From Phytoactinopolyspora halotolerans (GTDB taxonomy: Bacteria; Actinomycetota; Actinomycetes; Jiangellales; Jiangellaceae): a stretch of DNA of 64,000 nucleotides. The notes beneath the pieces are model-generated. The model saw only the letters and a program-made list of their open reading frames with translations. It was not told the DNA's origin and ran no database searches. This document shows positions 27,987 through 36,445 of this stretch, piece by piece. The DNA lies in the NCBI RefSeq assembly GCF_010550675.1, contig NZ_JAAGOA010000010.1, positions 124,001 to 188,000 of the forward strand. Direction: 5' to 3'. Both the position numbers and the translations under genes were made by a program. Within the stretch, counting starts at the first letter, position 1. The number at the start of each line of letters is the position of its first letter.

Positions 27987-29030
27987 TCACTCCGGCTCGC
28001 GGACGGCCAGGTTCGGCGCAACCACGGTCCATTCTTGGGTCTCGTCCGGTCTGAGTTCGAACCCGTCCGGGAGCAGCCACCCGTGGAACTCATGCCCACC
28101 CGCCTCCAGCCCGAATTCAAGCCCGGAATCCCAGACCAGCCCCGTCGTGGCGCATGAGTTCGCAGTCGCCCATGAGTCATGGCTCATATACACGACCACG
28201 CAGATTTCGGGCTGCCCCCTCGTTTCCTCTTGAGTGCGAAGGCCGGCCCACACCTGCACGTCTTCGGCCCGGTACACGAGGCGCGACGTCGAATCGACGA
28301 TCGAGCGAGTGATCTCTCGGCCATCCGGAAGGGTCGGCATCCGGTCCTCGGGCCGCTGCGGCTCGGCGAGCACGCTCAACACCTCGGTCGGCTCGATGTC
28401 GGGCACCCGCACCGCCAAGTTCGGCATCATGAGAGCCCACCGGTCGGCCGAGATCGCGTCCACGTCATACCCGTCCGGGATCAGCCATGCCTCGGAATTC
28501 TGCTCCCGACTCCCATCGCCTTCTGCATCGGCCAACTCGGCCGTGACGCCTTCGACGGCAAACGCGGCCGGGGGACGACACTCCTGCGCCCCGGTGCCGT
28601 GCTCGGGCATATAGAGCACCAGGCAGATGTTTCCCGCCTCGTCGAGCGCGGTCCAGTAGTCGACGTGCCGTCCCTGCGCCACCAGCCGACTCGACGACTC
28701 GACGAGCTCGTCCGCGCCCGGCGTTGACGCCTCCCCCACGTACGCGTCCGGCAACTCGTCCTGCGGCTTCTGTTCCCAGGTGAACGCTTCGAGTAGCTGC
28801 TCCGGCTTCGGATTATCGGCAGCCGCAGAGTCGGAAGGATCGTCGGGCCATACCATGCCCGCCGCGACGGCGACAGCGGCGGCGACAGTACTCACTCCGA
28901 CAGCGCCCTGGATCACGCGCCGACGTCGTGCCCGGACCCGGGCGAGCCGCAGCCCGGTGTCGAGGTCGAACACGTGTGGAGGGCTGGACCTGTCATCGGC
29001 TGCGCGAAGTCGTTCGATCACGTCGTCCAT
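27987..29030 (-). CDS. Membrane-anchored protein with internal duplication, sigma-factor partner
   Basis: 347 residues. A cytoplasmic N-terminus of about 40 residues (basic RVRARRRR) precedes one membrane helix (about 41-60); the rest is outside. The outer part has two repeats: 112-210 (SSSRLV, later NICLVLY, AWLIPDGY and MPNLAVRVP) and 247-346 (STSRLV, later EICVVVY, GWLLPDGF and APNLAVREP). Each repeat keeps two cysteines (Cys136/151, Cys277/293). The ATG shares one base with the sigma factor TGA, so the two are coupled. By position it could be the anti-sigma factor, but the short N-terminus lacks a clear zinc-binding anti-sigma domain. Confidence 0.85.
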   Translation of the reverse strand: MDDVIERLRAADDRSSPPHVFDLDTGLRLARVRARRRRVIQGAVGVSTVAAAVAVAAGMVWPDDPSDSAAADNPKPEQLLEAFTWEQKPQDELPDAYVGEASTPGADELVESSSRLVAQGRHVDYWTALDEAGNICLVLYMPEHGTGAQECRPPAAFAVEGVTAELADAEGDGSREQNSEAWLIPDGYDVDAISADRWALMMPNLAVRVPDIEPTEVLSVLAEPQRPEDRMPTLPDGREITRSIVDSTSRLVYRAEDVQVWAGLRTQEETRGQPEICVVVYMSHDSWATANSCATTGLVWDSGLEFGLEAGGHEFHGWLLPDGFELRPDETQEWTVVAPNLAVREPE

Positions 29031-29587
29031 CAGGCATCACGTTCCTTCTGCGGCTCCGACACCCCGGGTGCCGCCTGCGCGTGGTCTGTGACGTGCAGAC
29101 GGCGACGCAAGTGCGCAATGGCGTCATGAGATTGCCGCTTCACCGTGCCCGGAGCTATGCCGAGGATTTCGGCGACCTCGTCGACAGACCTATCCTCCAG
29201 AAACCGGAGCACGACGACGGCTCGCTGCTTGGGTGCGAGCCCGCTCAGGGCCTGCGCTATGTCCATGCGATCGACGGCCACTGCCACGTCGTCCGCAGCG
29301 GCGACCTCAGGCACGGCGTCGCTGATCCGCTCACGTCGCCACCAGGGTCGTCTTGTTTCACTGATGGCCACTCGGGCTACCACGGTCCTCGCATACGCGC
29401 CGGGATCGGCCGCGGTGTGAATCCTTGGCCAGCGCAGGTACATCCGTTTCAGAGCCAGCTGGACCATGTCGTCAGCGCGATGCCAATCACCGCAGATCCC
29501 GTACGCGAAGCGGCGGAGGCGGGGCAGTTCCGCCGAGGCCAGCCTGGTGAAGGAGTCCTCCAACTCCGCGCGCACGAACACCTCCAC
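29030..29587 (-). CDS. SigE-family ECF RNA polymerase sigma factor
   Basis: 185 residues, the normal length. Region 2 (LRRFAYGICGDWHRADDMVQLALKR interrupted by short linkers) and region 4 (LAPKQRAVVVLRFLEDRSVDEVAEILG, GTVKRQSHDAIAHLRR) are both present. It should redirect RNA polymerase to a small regulon in response to a signal relayed by the downstream membrane protein. The frame opens with GTG 29587, but GTG 29575 has a perfect GGAGG five bases upstream and may be the real start. Confidence 0.94.
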   Translation of the reverse strand: MEVFVRAELEDSFTRLASAELPRLRRFAYGICGDWHRADDMVQLALKRMYLRWPRIHTAADPGAYARTVVARVAISETRRPWWRRERISDAVPEVAAADDVAVAVDRMDIAQALSGLAPKQRAVVVLRFLEDRSVDEVAEILGIAPGTVKRQSHDAIAHLRRRLHVTDHAQAAPGVSEPQKERDA

Positions 29588-29715
29588 CGGCCCGGTTCTG
29601 CATTCCTACCGTGCAGACGCATGGACGATAGCCGCACGTTGTGTCCGAGCCGAGAGAATTCCGTTCCTGTCTCGGCGCGCTCACACGATAGGTACGCGCG
29701 TCCCCGCCGCGGCGG

Positions 29716-31605
29716 TCAGAAGGGTGGGGCGTCTGGGTCGGGTGGCGGGCGGTCGCTGTTGTCCGCGGTGGTGTTCCTGGCAATCGTGTGTTCACCGCCT
29801 GGGTGCTGCCGGGCGTCGGGGGCGAGGCGGGGTTGGTGGACGGTGGTGGTGTGGCCGGTGGGGCCGGTCCATTGGTGGCTGCCGTCGCCGCGGCGCGTGA
29901 TTTTCCAGCCGGCGCGGTGTTTGTGCAGGTGGCAGGCGGTGCATAGCGGTGAGCAGTTGCAGGCTGAGGTGGGCCCGTAGGGCCAGGGGATGCGGTGGTC
30001 GATCTGGCATCGGTAGGCGGGGTTGTGGCAGCCGGGCATCAGGCATTCGCGGTCGCGCAGGATCACGAAGTCGACCAGGTCTTGAGGTGGGGTGTAGCGG
30101 GTGGTGCCGTAGTCGATGGCGTGTCCGCCGGCGGGGGCGGTGCCGACCCAGCGCCAGATACCGGCGGCGGCGAGGTGGCGGGCGACGTCGGGGTCGATGG
30201 GGCCGTAGCCGTCGAGGTAAGCGGGGTGTTCGTCCAGGCCGAGCAGGGTGGTCATGGGCAGGGTGATGTTGACCAAGACGGGTCGCCGGTGTGCGCTGGC
30301 GAGTTTCACCCCATCCACGGCGCCGCATTCGGTGCAGGCGCGGGCGCCGAGGATGCCGGTGGACAGCGAGGCCCAGCCGAACGCGGCCAGCGCGTCGGCG
30401 CGGCGCTGCGCCGCGCTCCTCCCCCGGCACCCGCCCCCACCGCCGGCCCCAGCGCCAGCGCGGTCACCACCATCGTCACCGCCGCCGCCATCGCGGCCGT
30501 CGTCGCCATCGCGGCCGTCGTCGCCGTGACCTGTCTTGTTGTTGTCGCCGGGGCAGGGCTCGTCGTCGCCGGTGGGGCAGGTGCAGGTGCCGGCGTGGGC
30601 ACAGTCACGGTTCTTCTCCGCCTCCGCGGCGGCGTTGAGCACGGTCATGATCGCGGTGACCTCTTCGGCGGGCAGGTAGGCGATCAGCCAGGCCATGCCG
30701 TCCTCGCCGGGCTCGGACCACACGTTCCGGCGGGCCCGGGCCTGCCGGCGACGACGTTTCGCCCCCGCGGCGTCCAACTCGTGCAGCAACTCGTTGAGCA
30801 CCCTGGACAGCTTCACCTCGGTCCAGGCATGCACGAACGGCAACACCGCCTTCACGATCATCGCCGCCACGTCGGCGCCGGAACACTTACGCAACGCGGT
30901 GATGATCAGCCGGGCCTTCTTCATGTTCAAGCGGCCCTCGGCCAAGGCCTGATGTACCCGCGGATAGTCCTCCACCAGCGCGACCGCGAGATCGACGAGT
31001 TTCTCCGCCTGCGGCTTGGTCCACGGATACACCACACACAACGCCGCCGCGGTCACCGGCACCGGATGCAGACACCCGTACCGGCCGTTGTCATCATCCG
31101 GGCGCAGTTCCGGGCGGCGAGTCAACTCCGCCGCCGCCTCGGCCTGCTTCGCCGCCGCCCAGGCCATCACCTTCTCCCACGCCCCGACCACATCGGCAAG
31201 CTCACCCACCTCCGACCCCGCCGGCACGACCCGCTGCAACGCCAGCACCAACTCCACCCCCGGCGCGACATCAGCGAAAACCGAACCATCCGCGCCCGGC
31301 ACCGCACCCAACGGCCCACCACCGGCATCGCCGCTCGACCCGGCATGAGCATCCACGCCACCCTGCGCGTCCGGATCACCGATCCAGGCCGCCGCCGTTA
31401 CGTACGCGTCTTCGGCGAAAAGCTCCCCACCCGACGGATCCTGCGGGTCCCACAAACGTGCCCGCCGCGCACGGCCGGCCTCCCACGCGCCCTGCTCCGC
31501 TTCCACCGCGCGGACCCACTCGCCCGCATCCAGGCCAGCCCAGCCCTCCACGCCGCCGGGGACATCGTCCCCGCCGGCGTCGGCATTCAAGCTGGCCTCA
31601 CTCAT
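29716..31605 (-). CDS. DUF222 protein with C-terminal HNH endonuclease domain
   Basis: 629 residues. DUF222 helical domain (about 120-360), a Gly/Asp-rich low-complexity insert (about 370-430) and a C-terminal HNH nuclease (CLMPGC, then CQIDHRIPW, then NCSPLCTACHLHKH) with zinc-binding cysteines and the HNH histidines intact. This actinobacterial family (13E12-repeat-like) is often present in several copies per genome; its biological role is not established. ATG 31605 (MSEASL) is chosen; the frame is open to 31746 but codes for unlikely sequence. Neither start has a clear ribosome site. Confidence 0.88.
   Translation of the reverse strand: MSEASLNADAGGDDVPGGVEGWAGLDAGEWVRAVEAEQGAWEAGRARRARLWDPQDPSGGELFAEDAYVTAAAWIGDPDAQGGVDAHAGSSGDAGGGPLGAVPGADGSVFADVAPGVELVLALQRVVPAGSEVGELADVVGAWEKVMAWAAAKQAEAAAELTRRPELRPDDDNGRYGCLHPVPVTAAALCVVYPWTKPQAEKLVDLAVALVEDYPRVHQALAEGRLNMKKARLIITALRKCSGADVAAMIVKAVLPFVHAWTEVKLSRVLNELLHELDAAGAKRRRRQARARRNVWSEPGEDGMAWLIAYLPAEEVTAIMTVLNAAAEAEKNRDCAHAGTCTCPTGDDEPCPGDNNKTGHGDDGRDGDDGRDGGGGDDGGDRAGAGAGGGGGCRGRSAAQRRADALAAFGWASLSTGILGARACTECGAVDGVKLASAHRRPVLVNITLPMTTLLGLDEHPAYLDGYGPIDPDVARHLAAAGIWRWVGTAPAGGHAIDYGTTRYTPPQDLVDFVILRDRECLMPGCHNPAYRCQIDHRIPWPYGPTSACNCSPLCTACHLHKHRAGWKITRRGDGSHQWTGPTGHTTTVHQPRLAPDARQHPGGEHTIARNTTADNSDRPPPDPDAPPF
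30487..30522 (-). repeat. Two perfect 18-bp tandem repeats inside the HNH gene
   Basis: The unit GCCATCGCGGCCGTCGTC occurs at 30487-30504 and 30505-30522 on the plus strand. It encodes the repeated GDDGRD-type sequence of the low-complexity insert. In-frame length variation between strains would be tolerated. Confidence 0.8.
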
Positions 31606-31878
31606 AACGATCACGGTAGCCGAACACCAGTTCGAAATCAACGTTGGCGGACGTAACGTGACGGAATTACGCTTTAAGCCAAGAAGACAGCACGGAAAAC
31701 CGGCTATCAACGTCCGATCATCGCACTCGACAGCTGCATGCCGCACACACGCATAATCAGACCTCGACCGCAGCTTGAACGTTCCCGCATCGCCGGTGGA
31801 CGAGGCGTCTGGCCCGAACCAGTGAGCACAGGCCGATCTCGACGATGTCCGGGATGCGTGTGTCCTGATGCGCTCGCG

Positions 31879-32280
31879 TCACGGCGTCGTCGGATAGCCA
31901 CGGCGCGCCAGCGTCGACGTGACCGCTGCCGCCAACCAGATCACCGGCCCAGACATTCCGCCCACCAGGTCGACGTACCCCGGCGCCACCATGACGACGA
32001 GAAACACAACGTCGACGACACCGAGGACCAACAGGTTGAGCCAGTATCCACGCCGGCTGTTGAGCCGGTTCATCGCCAGGGCGACCGCGACCGCCTGAAC
32101 ACCTAGGACAACCGCACACGTGAAGAACATATTGCTTTCCGCGGCGGCCTCATCCATGGCGTCGCCCCAGTCGGCGTCGATGAGCATCGCGACACCCAGG
32201 CCTGCGTGCAGAATCCCCCACAGCGCGTACAGCACGGTGGCCGCAACAGCCCATGGATTGGAAGTCGGAATGTATTTCAC
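31879..32280 (-). CDS. Small four-helix membrane protein of unknown function
   Basis: About 133 residues with four predicted membrane helices (ATVLYALWGILHAGLGVAML, MFFTCAVVLGVQAVAVALA, YWLNLLVLGVVDVVFLVVMV and PVIWLAAAVTSTLA). GTG 32280 is taken as start; a TTG at 32298 is in frame. It is divergent from the MarR gene across fewer than 40 bp, so MarR may control it, a common arrangement for small membrane proteins and exporters. No family name is certain. Confidence 0.78.
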   Translation of the reverse strand: MKYIPTSNPWAVAATVLYALWGILHAGLGVAMLIDADWGDAMDEAAAESNMFFTCAVVLGVQAVAVALAMNRLNSRRGYWLNLLVLGVVDVVFLVVMVAPGYVDLVGGMSGPVIWLAAAVTSTLARRGYPTTP

Positions 32281-32318
32281 GCCGTAAAAGGTACACAACG
32301 TGGATTACGCTGTGCGCC

Positions 32319-32801
32319 ATGGCCCCTACCAATCCTCGAGCCATTGAGGCGGCGTCCCTGCTCGAGACGTTCCGTGCCCTGCACGCCTCGCATGACGCGC
32401 TGCTGGAGAAGGTCGCGCAACGATACGGAATCGGCCGGAATGACCTGCGCTGCCTCGAGATCCTCCAACGACACGGAGAGATGCGACCCCAGCAGCTCGC
32501 GGTCCTCAGCGGCCTCAGCCCGGCCGCGATCACGAAGGTGGCCGACCGGCTCATCCGGGCGGGTTTCGTCACCCGGAGTCCCAGCCCTACCGATCGTCGT
32601 GGTCAGGTCATCGGCATCTCCGACGGTCATCGTGAGCTTCGGGCCGAGATCTGGGACCGCATCCACGCTGATGCGGTAACTGTGCTTGCCTCGTTGGGTG
32701 CAGACGACGCCGGCCGTCTCGCGGACGTCCTCGAACGCCTCATTGAGGTGAACAGAAGCCACACACGCCGAGTCGGCTCAGTCGAGGATGGTCACACGTG
32801 A
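32319..32801 (+). CDS. MarR-family transcriptional regulator
   Basis: 160 residues. Winged helix-turn-helix with LRCLEILQRHGEMRPQQLA, SPAAITKVADRLIRAG and the wing motif PTDRRGQVIGIS (the DRR of MarR). ATG 32319 is chosen. It probably represses itself and the divergent membrane protein gene; CGTAA and TTACG flank the short spacer but are a weak operator candidate. Confidence 0.92.
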   Translation: MAPTNPRAIEAASLLETFRALHASHDALLEKVAQRYGIGRNDLRCLEILQRHGEMRPQQLAVLSGLSPAAITKVADRLIRAGFVTRSPSPTDRRGQVIGISDGHRELRAEIWDRIHADAVTVLASLGADDAGRLADVLERLIEVNRSHTRRVGSVEDGHT

Positions 32802-32859
32802 TACGTCGCCCGCGCCGGGCCGAACGTCACCCGACCGGATACGATCCTCCGCTGTCGGT

Positions 32860-34143
32860 TCAGCGCTCCATTGCGATCGCCCACCCAGCCGGCGGCAAAG
32901 CCACCCGATCAGCCCGAAACTCACCGTCCCCTGCGAGACAGCTCCATTCCGCCGCCGGCAATTCGAGGTCGACCGGTTGCTCATCGAGGTTGAGCGCCAC
33001 TGCCAGCCGCTGACGTCCACCGGCCACCGTGTAGGCCATGGCCGTGTTCGTCAGCGCGCAGACCGACACTCGCGCGGATACCAACCACGGGTGGCGACGG
33101 CGCAGCCCGATCAACTCTTGATGAAGCCGGTAGTAGTCCCATCCGTCCTCCGCCAGCCCCGCGGGACTGTCCGGGAACGCCGGCCGGATCGCGTCGTCCC
33201 CGCCCGCTCGCTCCTCTTTGATTCCCCGGAACGCCTGCTCATCGCCGTAGTAGATCGACGGAACGCCTCCCACGGTCAACAGCACCACCAGCGCGTGTGC
33301 CAGGCTCCGCTCGTCATCCAACCGGCTCGCCAGCCGCGTGACGTCGTGATTCCCGACGAACGTCTGCGGCACGAACGTCTCCAACATCGCGTTGTGCCGA
33401 CCCAATGTCCAGCCGAGCTCGTGCAGGTTCCGATCGTTCAACGAACTCCAGACGGCTTTCCACAACTCGTACTGGGAGATCGAGTCCAGCCCGCTCTCCT
33501 GTACGAACCCGGCATAGTCGCCATGGATGACCTCACCCACCAACCATGCGTCCGGATGCCGGTCCCGAACCCGCTCGGTCACCTGCCGCCAGAAGCTCAC
33601 CGGAACCGCATACGCCGCGTCCAGCCGCCAGCCGTCCGCGCCGCGATCCAGCCAATGCGTCATCACATCGACGACGTAGCCGGCCACGGCGGGCTCGTCG
33701 TGGTTCAACGTGACGAGATGATCGTGACCCTCGAAGGTCAGGTATCCGCCGTCCTCCCTCGTCCGGAACCACGACGCATACGCCGACCGTGCGCCATCCC
33801 TGTCGGCCTCCGCGAACGCGGGGAAGCTCCGTCCGACGTGATTGAACACCCCGTCCAGCAGAACCCGAACGCCACGCTCGTGCGCCTGCTCGATCAGTGC
33901 GAGAAGATCCTCCTCGGTCCCGAGCCTGGAATCGATCCGATAATGGTCGACGGTGTCGTAGCCGTGCGTCTCTGACGCGAACACCGGCCCCAGCGCAAGC
34001 CCGTTGCACCCGAGTTCCACGAGGTAGTCGAGCCAGTCGGACAGCTTCGCCAGCCGCGGAACGGCAGGCGCGTCCGGCGGCAGAGCCTCCCGCTCGGCTC
34101 CGGTGAATCCCAGCGGGTAGACATGCCACCAGATCGCGTGCAT
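32860..34143 (-). CDS. Glycoside hydrolase family 13 (alpha-amylase-type) enzyme
   Basis: 427 residues, a compact GH13 with no signal peptide, so it is intracellular. Conserved regions: I DGVFNH (97-102), II GWRLDAAYA with nucleophile Asp175, III GEVIHG with acid/base Glu204, IV FVGNHD with Asp267. A short beta domain closes the protein. Region II in particular suggests an alpha-glucan or oligosaccharide hydrolase; exact linkage cannot be told. ATG 34143 is preferred, with ATGs at 34164 and 34167 possible. It is divergent from dhaK and convergent with the MarR gene. Confidence 0.92.
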   Translation of the reverse strand: MHAIWWHVYPLGFTGAEREALPPDAPAVPRLAKLSDWLDYLVELGCNGLALGPVFASETHGYDTVDHYRIDSRLGTEEDLLALIEQAHERGVRVLLDGVFNHVGRSFPAFAEADRDGARSAYASWFRTREDGGYLTFEGHDHLVTLNHDEPAVAGYVVDVMTHWLDRGADGWRLDAAYAVPVSFWRQVTERVRDRHPDAWLVGEVIHGDYAGFVQESGLDSISQYELWKAVWSSLNDRNLHELGWTLGRHNAMLETFVPQTFVGNHDVTRLASRLDDERSLAHALVVLLTVGGVPSIYYGDEQAFRGIKEERAGGDDAIRPAFPDSPAGLAEDGWDYYRLHQELIGLRRRHPWLVSARVSVCALTNTAMAYTVAGGRQRLAVALNLDEQPVDLELPAAEWSCLAGDGEFRADRVALPPAGWAIAMER

Positions 34144-34317
34144 TGACCAGTCCACCCCACCCATCATGGACGCCGGACGATGTGACCGACTACCGGAACC
34201 GGAACGGCTCCACGTGGCCGGCGTTCGGGCGTAGGGTGAAGTACAGATCGGGCCGGAGCGGACTGCGCCTGTGCGACGGCCCGATGCATCCGCCGGAGCA
34301 TGAGGTTGGAGCCGCCG

Positions 34318-35307
34318 ATGAAGAAGCTGATCAACTCCCCCGACGCAGTCATCCCGGACGCACTCCGCGGCGTTGCCGCGGCCCACCCGAGTCTCCATGT
34401 CGATCTGGAGAACCGGGTGATCTCACGTGCCCAGCGCACGCCCGGCAAGGTCGGCGTGGTGTCCGGTGGTGGTTCCGGGCACGAGCCCTTGCACGGTGGT
34501 TACGTGGGATTCGGCATGCTCGACGCCGCGGCGCCCGGCGAGGTCTACACATCCCCGGTGCCCGACCAGATCCTCGCCGCCACACAGGCCGCCGACGCCG
34601 GCGCCGGGGTGCTGCACATCGTGAAGAACTACACCGGAGACGTACTGAACTTCCGGATGGCCGCCGAACTCGCCGAGGACGAGGACATTCAGGTGGTCTC
34701 CGTCGTCACCGACGACGACGTCGCCGTCGAGGATTCCACGTTCACCGCCGGGCGGCGCGGCGTCGGGGGCACGATCGTCGCCGAGAAGGTCGCCGGTGCC
34801 GCCGCCGAGGACGGCGCCGACCTGGAGACGGTGGCCCGGCTGGCCACCGAGGTCAACGAGCGTTCCCGTTCGTTCGCCATCGCGCTGCATGCCGGCACGG
34901 TCCCCGCCGCCGGCAAGCCCGGGTTCAATCTCGCCGAGAACGAGGTGGAGATCGGCGTCGGCATCCACGGTGAACCGGGCCGCGAGCGCGGTGAGTTCGC
35001 TCCGGTCAAGGAACTCGTCGGCTACGCCCTGGATGCCATCCACGCCGATCGGCCCATTTCCGGCGACGTGCTGGTCATCATGAACGGCCAGGGCGGCACC
35101 CCGCTGATCGAGCTGTACGGGGCCTTCGCCGAGGCGGTCGACTGGCTCGACGGACACGGCGCGACCGTCGCCCGCAACCTGGTCGGCAACTACATCACCA
35201 GCCTCGACCAGGCAGGTTTCTCCATCACCGTCACCTCGCTCACCGATGAACTGGTCCGGTACTGGGACGCTCCGGTCTCCACGCCCGCGTTGCGCTGGGG
35301 AGTGTGA
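34318..35307 (+). CDS. dhaK: Dihydroxyacetone kinase subunit DhaK
   Basis: 329 residues. It binds dihydroxyacetone covalently through a His hemiaminal; here His217 in GVGIHGEPG matches His218 of the E. coli protein. GGGSGHEPLHGGYVG at 50-64 is the conserved substrate loop. ATG 34318 has GGAG six bases upstream; the frame is open to 34300. It is the first gene of a dhaK-dhaL-dhaM operon that phosphorylates dihydroxyacetone to its phosphate with PTS-derived phosphate. Confidence 0.97.
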   Translation: MKKLINSPDAVIPDALRGVAAAHPSLHVDLENRVISRAQRTPGKVGVVSGGGSGHEPLHGGYVGFGMLDAAAPGEVYTSPVPDQILAATQAADAGAGVLHIVKNYTGDVLNFRMAAELAEDEDIQVVSVVTDDDVAVEDSTFTAGRRGVGGTIVAEKVAGAAAEDGADLETVARLATEVNERSRSFAIALHAGTVPAAGKPGFNLAENEVEIGVGIHGEPGRERGEFAPVKELVGYALDAIHADRPISGDVLVIMNGQGGTPLIELYGAFAEAVDWLDGHGATVARNLVGNYITSLDQAGFSITVTSLTDELVRYWDAPVSTPALRWGV

Positions 35308-35311
35308 TCGG

Positions 35312-35938
35312 ATGACGCTGGACACAGCCACCACGATCGCCTGGATCACCCGTGCCGCCGAGCTCGTCCGCGCCGACGAGTCGCGGCTCACGGCCTTGGA
35401 CGCGGCTATCGGTGACGGCGATCACGGCGCAAACCTGGCCCGCGGGCTCGCTGCCGCCGTCACCGCGATGGGCGAGAAGGAACCGGAGAGCCCTGGCAAG
35501 GCGCTCATCGCGGCGGGCCGGGGCTTGGTGGCCAAGACGGGCGGTGCCTCCGGACCGCTGTACGGGACGGGATTCCGGCGGGCCGGCAAGGAGCTGGGCG
35601 ACGGCGGCGACGTCGGCCAGGTGGGAGCGGCCCTGGAGGCCATGCTCCGCGGTATCGAAGAACTCGGCGGCGCGACCCAAGGCGACAAGACCATCATCGA
35701 TGCGCTCGCACCCGCGGTAGTCGCATTCCAGGAGGCGGCCGGCAACGGCTCCGACCTGCACGCCGCCGCCGAGGCAGCGGCGGACGCCGCCGACGCCGGC
35801 CTCGCCGCCACGGTCCCGCTGCAGGCACGGAAAGGACGCGCCAGTTATCTCGGCCCGCGTAGCGTCGGACACGAGGATCCGGGTGCGGCTTCGACGGCCC
35901 TCATCCTGCGCGCGCTGGCGGACGTGACGGCGCCATGA
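35312..35938 (+). CDS. dhaL: Dihydroxyacetone kinase ADP-binding subunit DhaL
   Basis: 208 residues, all helical. The Mg-ADP site Asp30, Asp35 and Asp37 lies in LDAAIGDGDHG; later GGASGPLYGT and SYLGPRSVGHEDPGA are family motifs. In PTS-dependent systems ADP stays bound and is re-phosphorylated by DhaM. ATG 35312 follows dhaK by four bases; its stop overlaps dhaM (ATGA). Confidence 0.97.
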   Translation: MTLDTATTIAWITRAAELVRADESRLTALDAAIGDGDHGANLARGLAAAVTAMGEKEPESPGKALIAAGRGLVAKTGGASGPLYGTGFRRAGKELGDGGDVGQVGAALEAMLRGIEELGGATQGDKTIIDALAPAVVAFQEAAGNGSDLHAAAEAAADAADAGLAATVPLQARKGRASYLGPRSVGHEDPGAASTALILRALADVTAP

Positions 35939-36348
35939 CGGTCGGCATCGTGCTGGTCTCGCATAGCGCCGCACTCGCGCGGGCGACGGCCGACGTCGCC
36001 GGTGCACTCTCCGGTCCCGACGTCTTGCTCGAGCCGGCCGGCGGCACCGACGACGGCGGCATGGGCACCAGCATCGAGCTGATCCGGTCCGCGGTCACCA
36101 AGGCCGACGCCGGCGACGGCGTGCTCATCCTGATGGACATGGGCAGCTCGGTGCTGACGGCCAAGACGCTGCAGGCAGATCTGGAGGACGCGGACCTAGA
36201 GGAGGACGGCGGCGAGCCGACGGTGCGGCTCGCCGACGCGCCGTTCGTCGAGGGCGCGGTGGCCGCGGCCGTGCTCGCCTCTACCGGTGCCGATCTGGAG
36301 GCCGTCGCCCAGAGCGCCGAACAGGCTTGGAGCATGCGCAAGCTCTAG
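35935..36348 (+). CDS. dhaM: PTS-dependent dihydroxyacetone kinase phosphotransferase subunit DhaM
   Basis: 137 residues, a single EIIA(Man)-like domain. His10 in VLVSHSA is the phosphorylated residue. Unlike the E. coli protein it lacks fused HPr and EI domains, so it must take phosphate from separate HPr. Overlap with dhaL by ATGA. Ends just before a small hairpin, convergent with the GH16 gene. Confidence 0.95.
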   Translation: MTVGIVLVSHSAALARATADVAGALSGPDVLLEPAGGTDDGGMGTSIELIRSAVTKADAGDGVLILMDMGSSVLTAKTLQADLEDADLEEDGGEPTVRLADAPFVEGAVAAAVLASTGADLEAVAQSAEQAWSMRKL

Positions 36349-36420
36349 TCGGCGCTCGGAGCGACGTCCGGCCACACATGCCAGGCCGACGCTTATGGCG
36401 CTCAGCAGGTGGTCAGCGGG

Positions 36421-36434
36421 CCGCCAGCAGGCGG
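36421..36434. terminator. Short hairpin between convergent dhaM and GH16 genes
   Basis: CCGCC (36421-36425) and GGCGG (36430-36434) with loop AGCA, between two convergent stops. Weak on its own; bidirectional termination is inferred from position. Confidence 0.35.
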
Positions 36435-36445
36435 TTAGCGGGCGG

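Noticed and set aside
29716-31605. Mobile element implied by the DUF222-HNH gene
   Set aside because: No flanking inverted or direct repeats, transposase or integrase were seen; the family occurs outside mobile elements.
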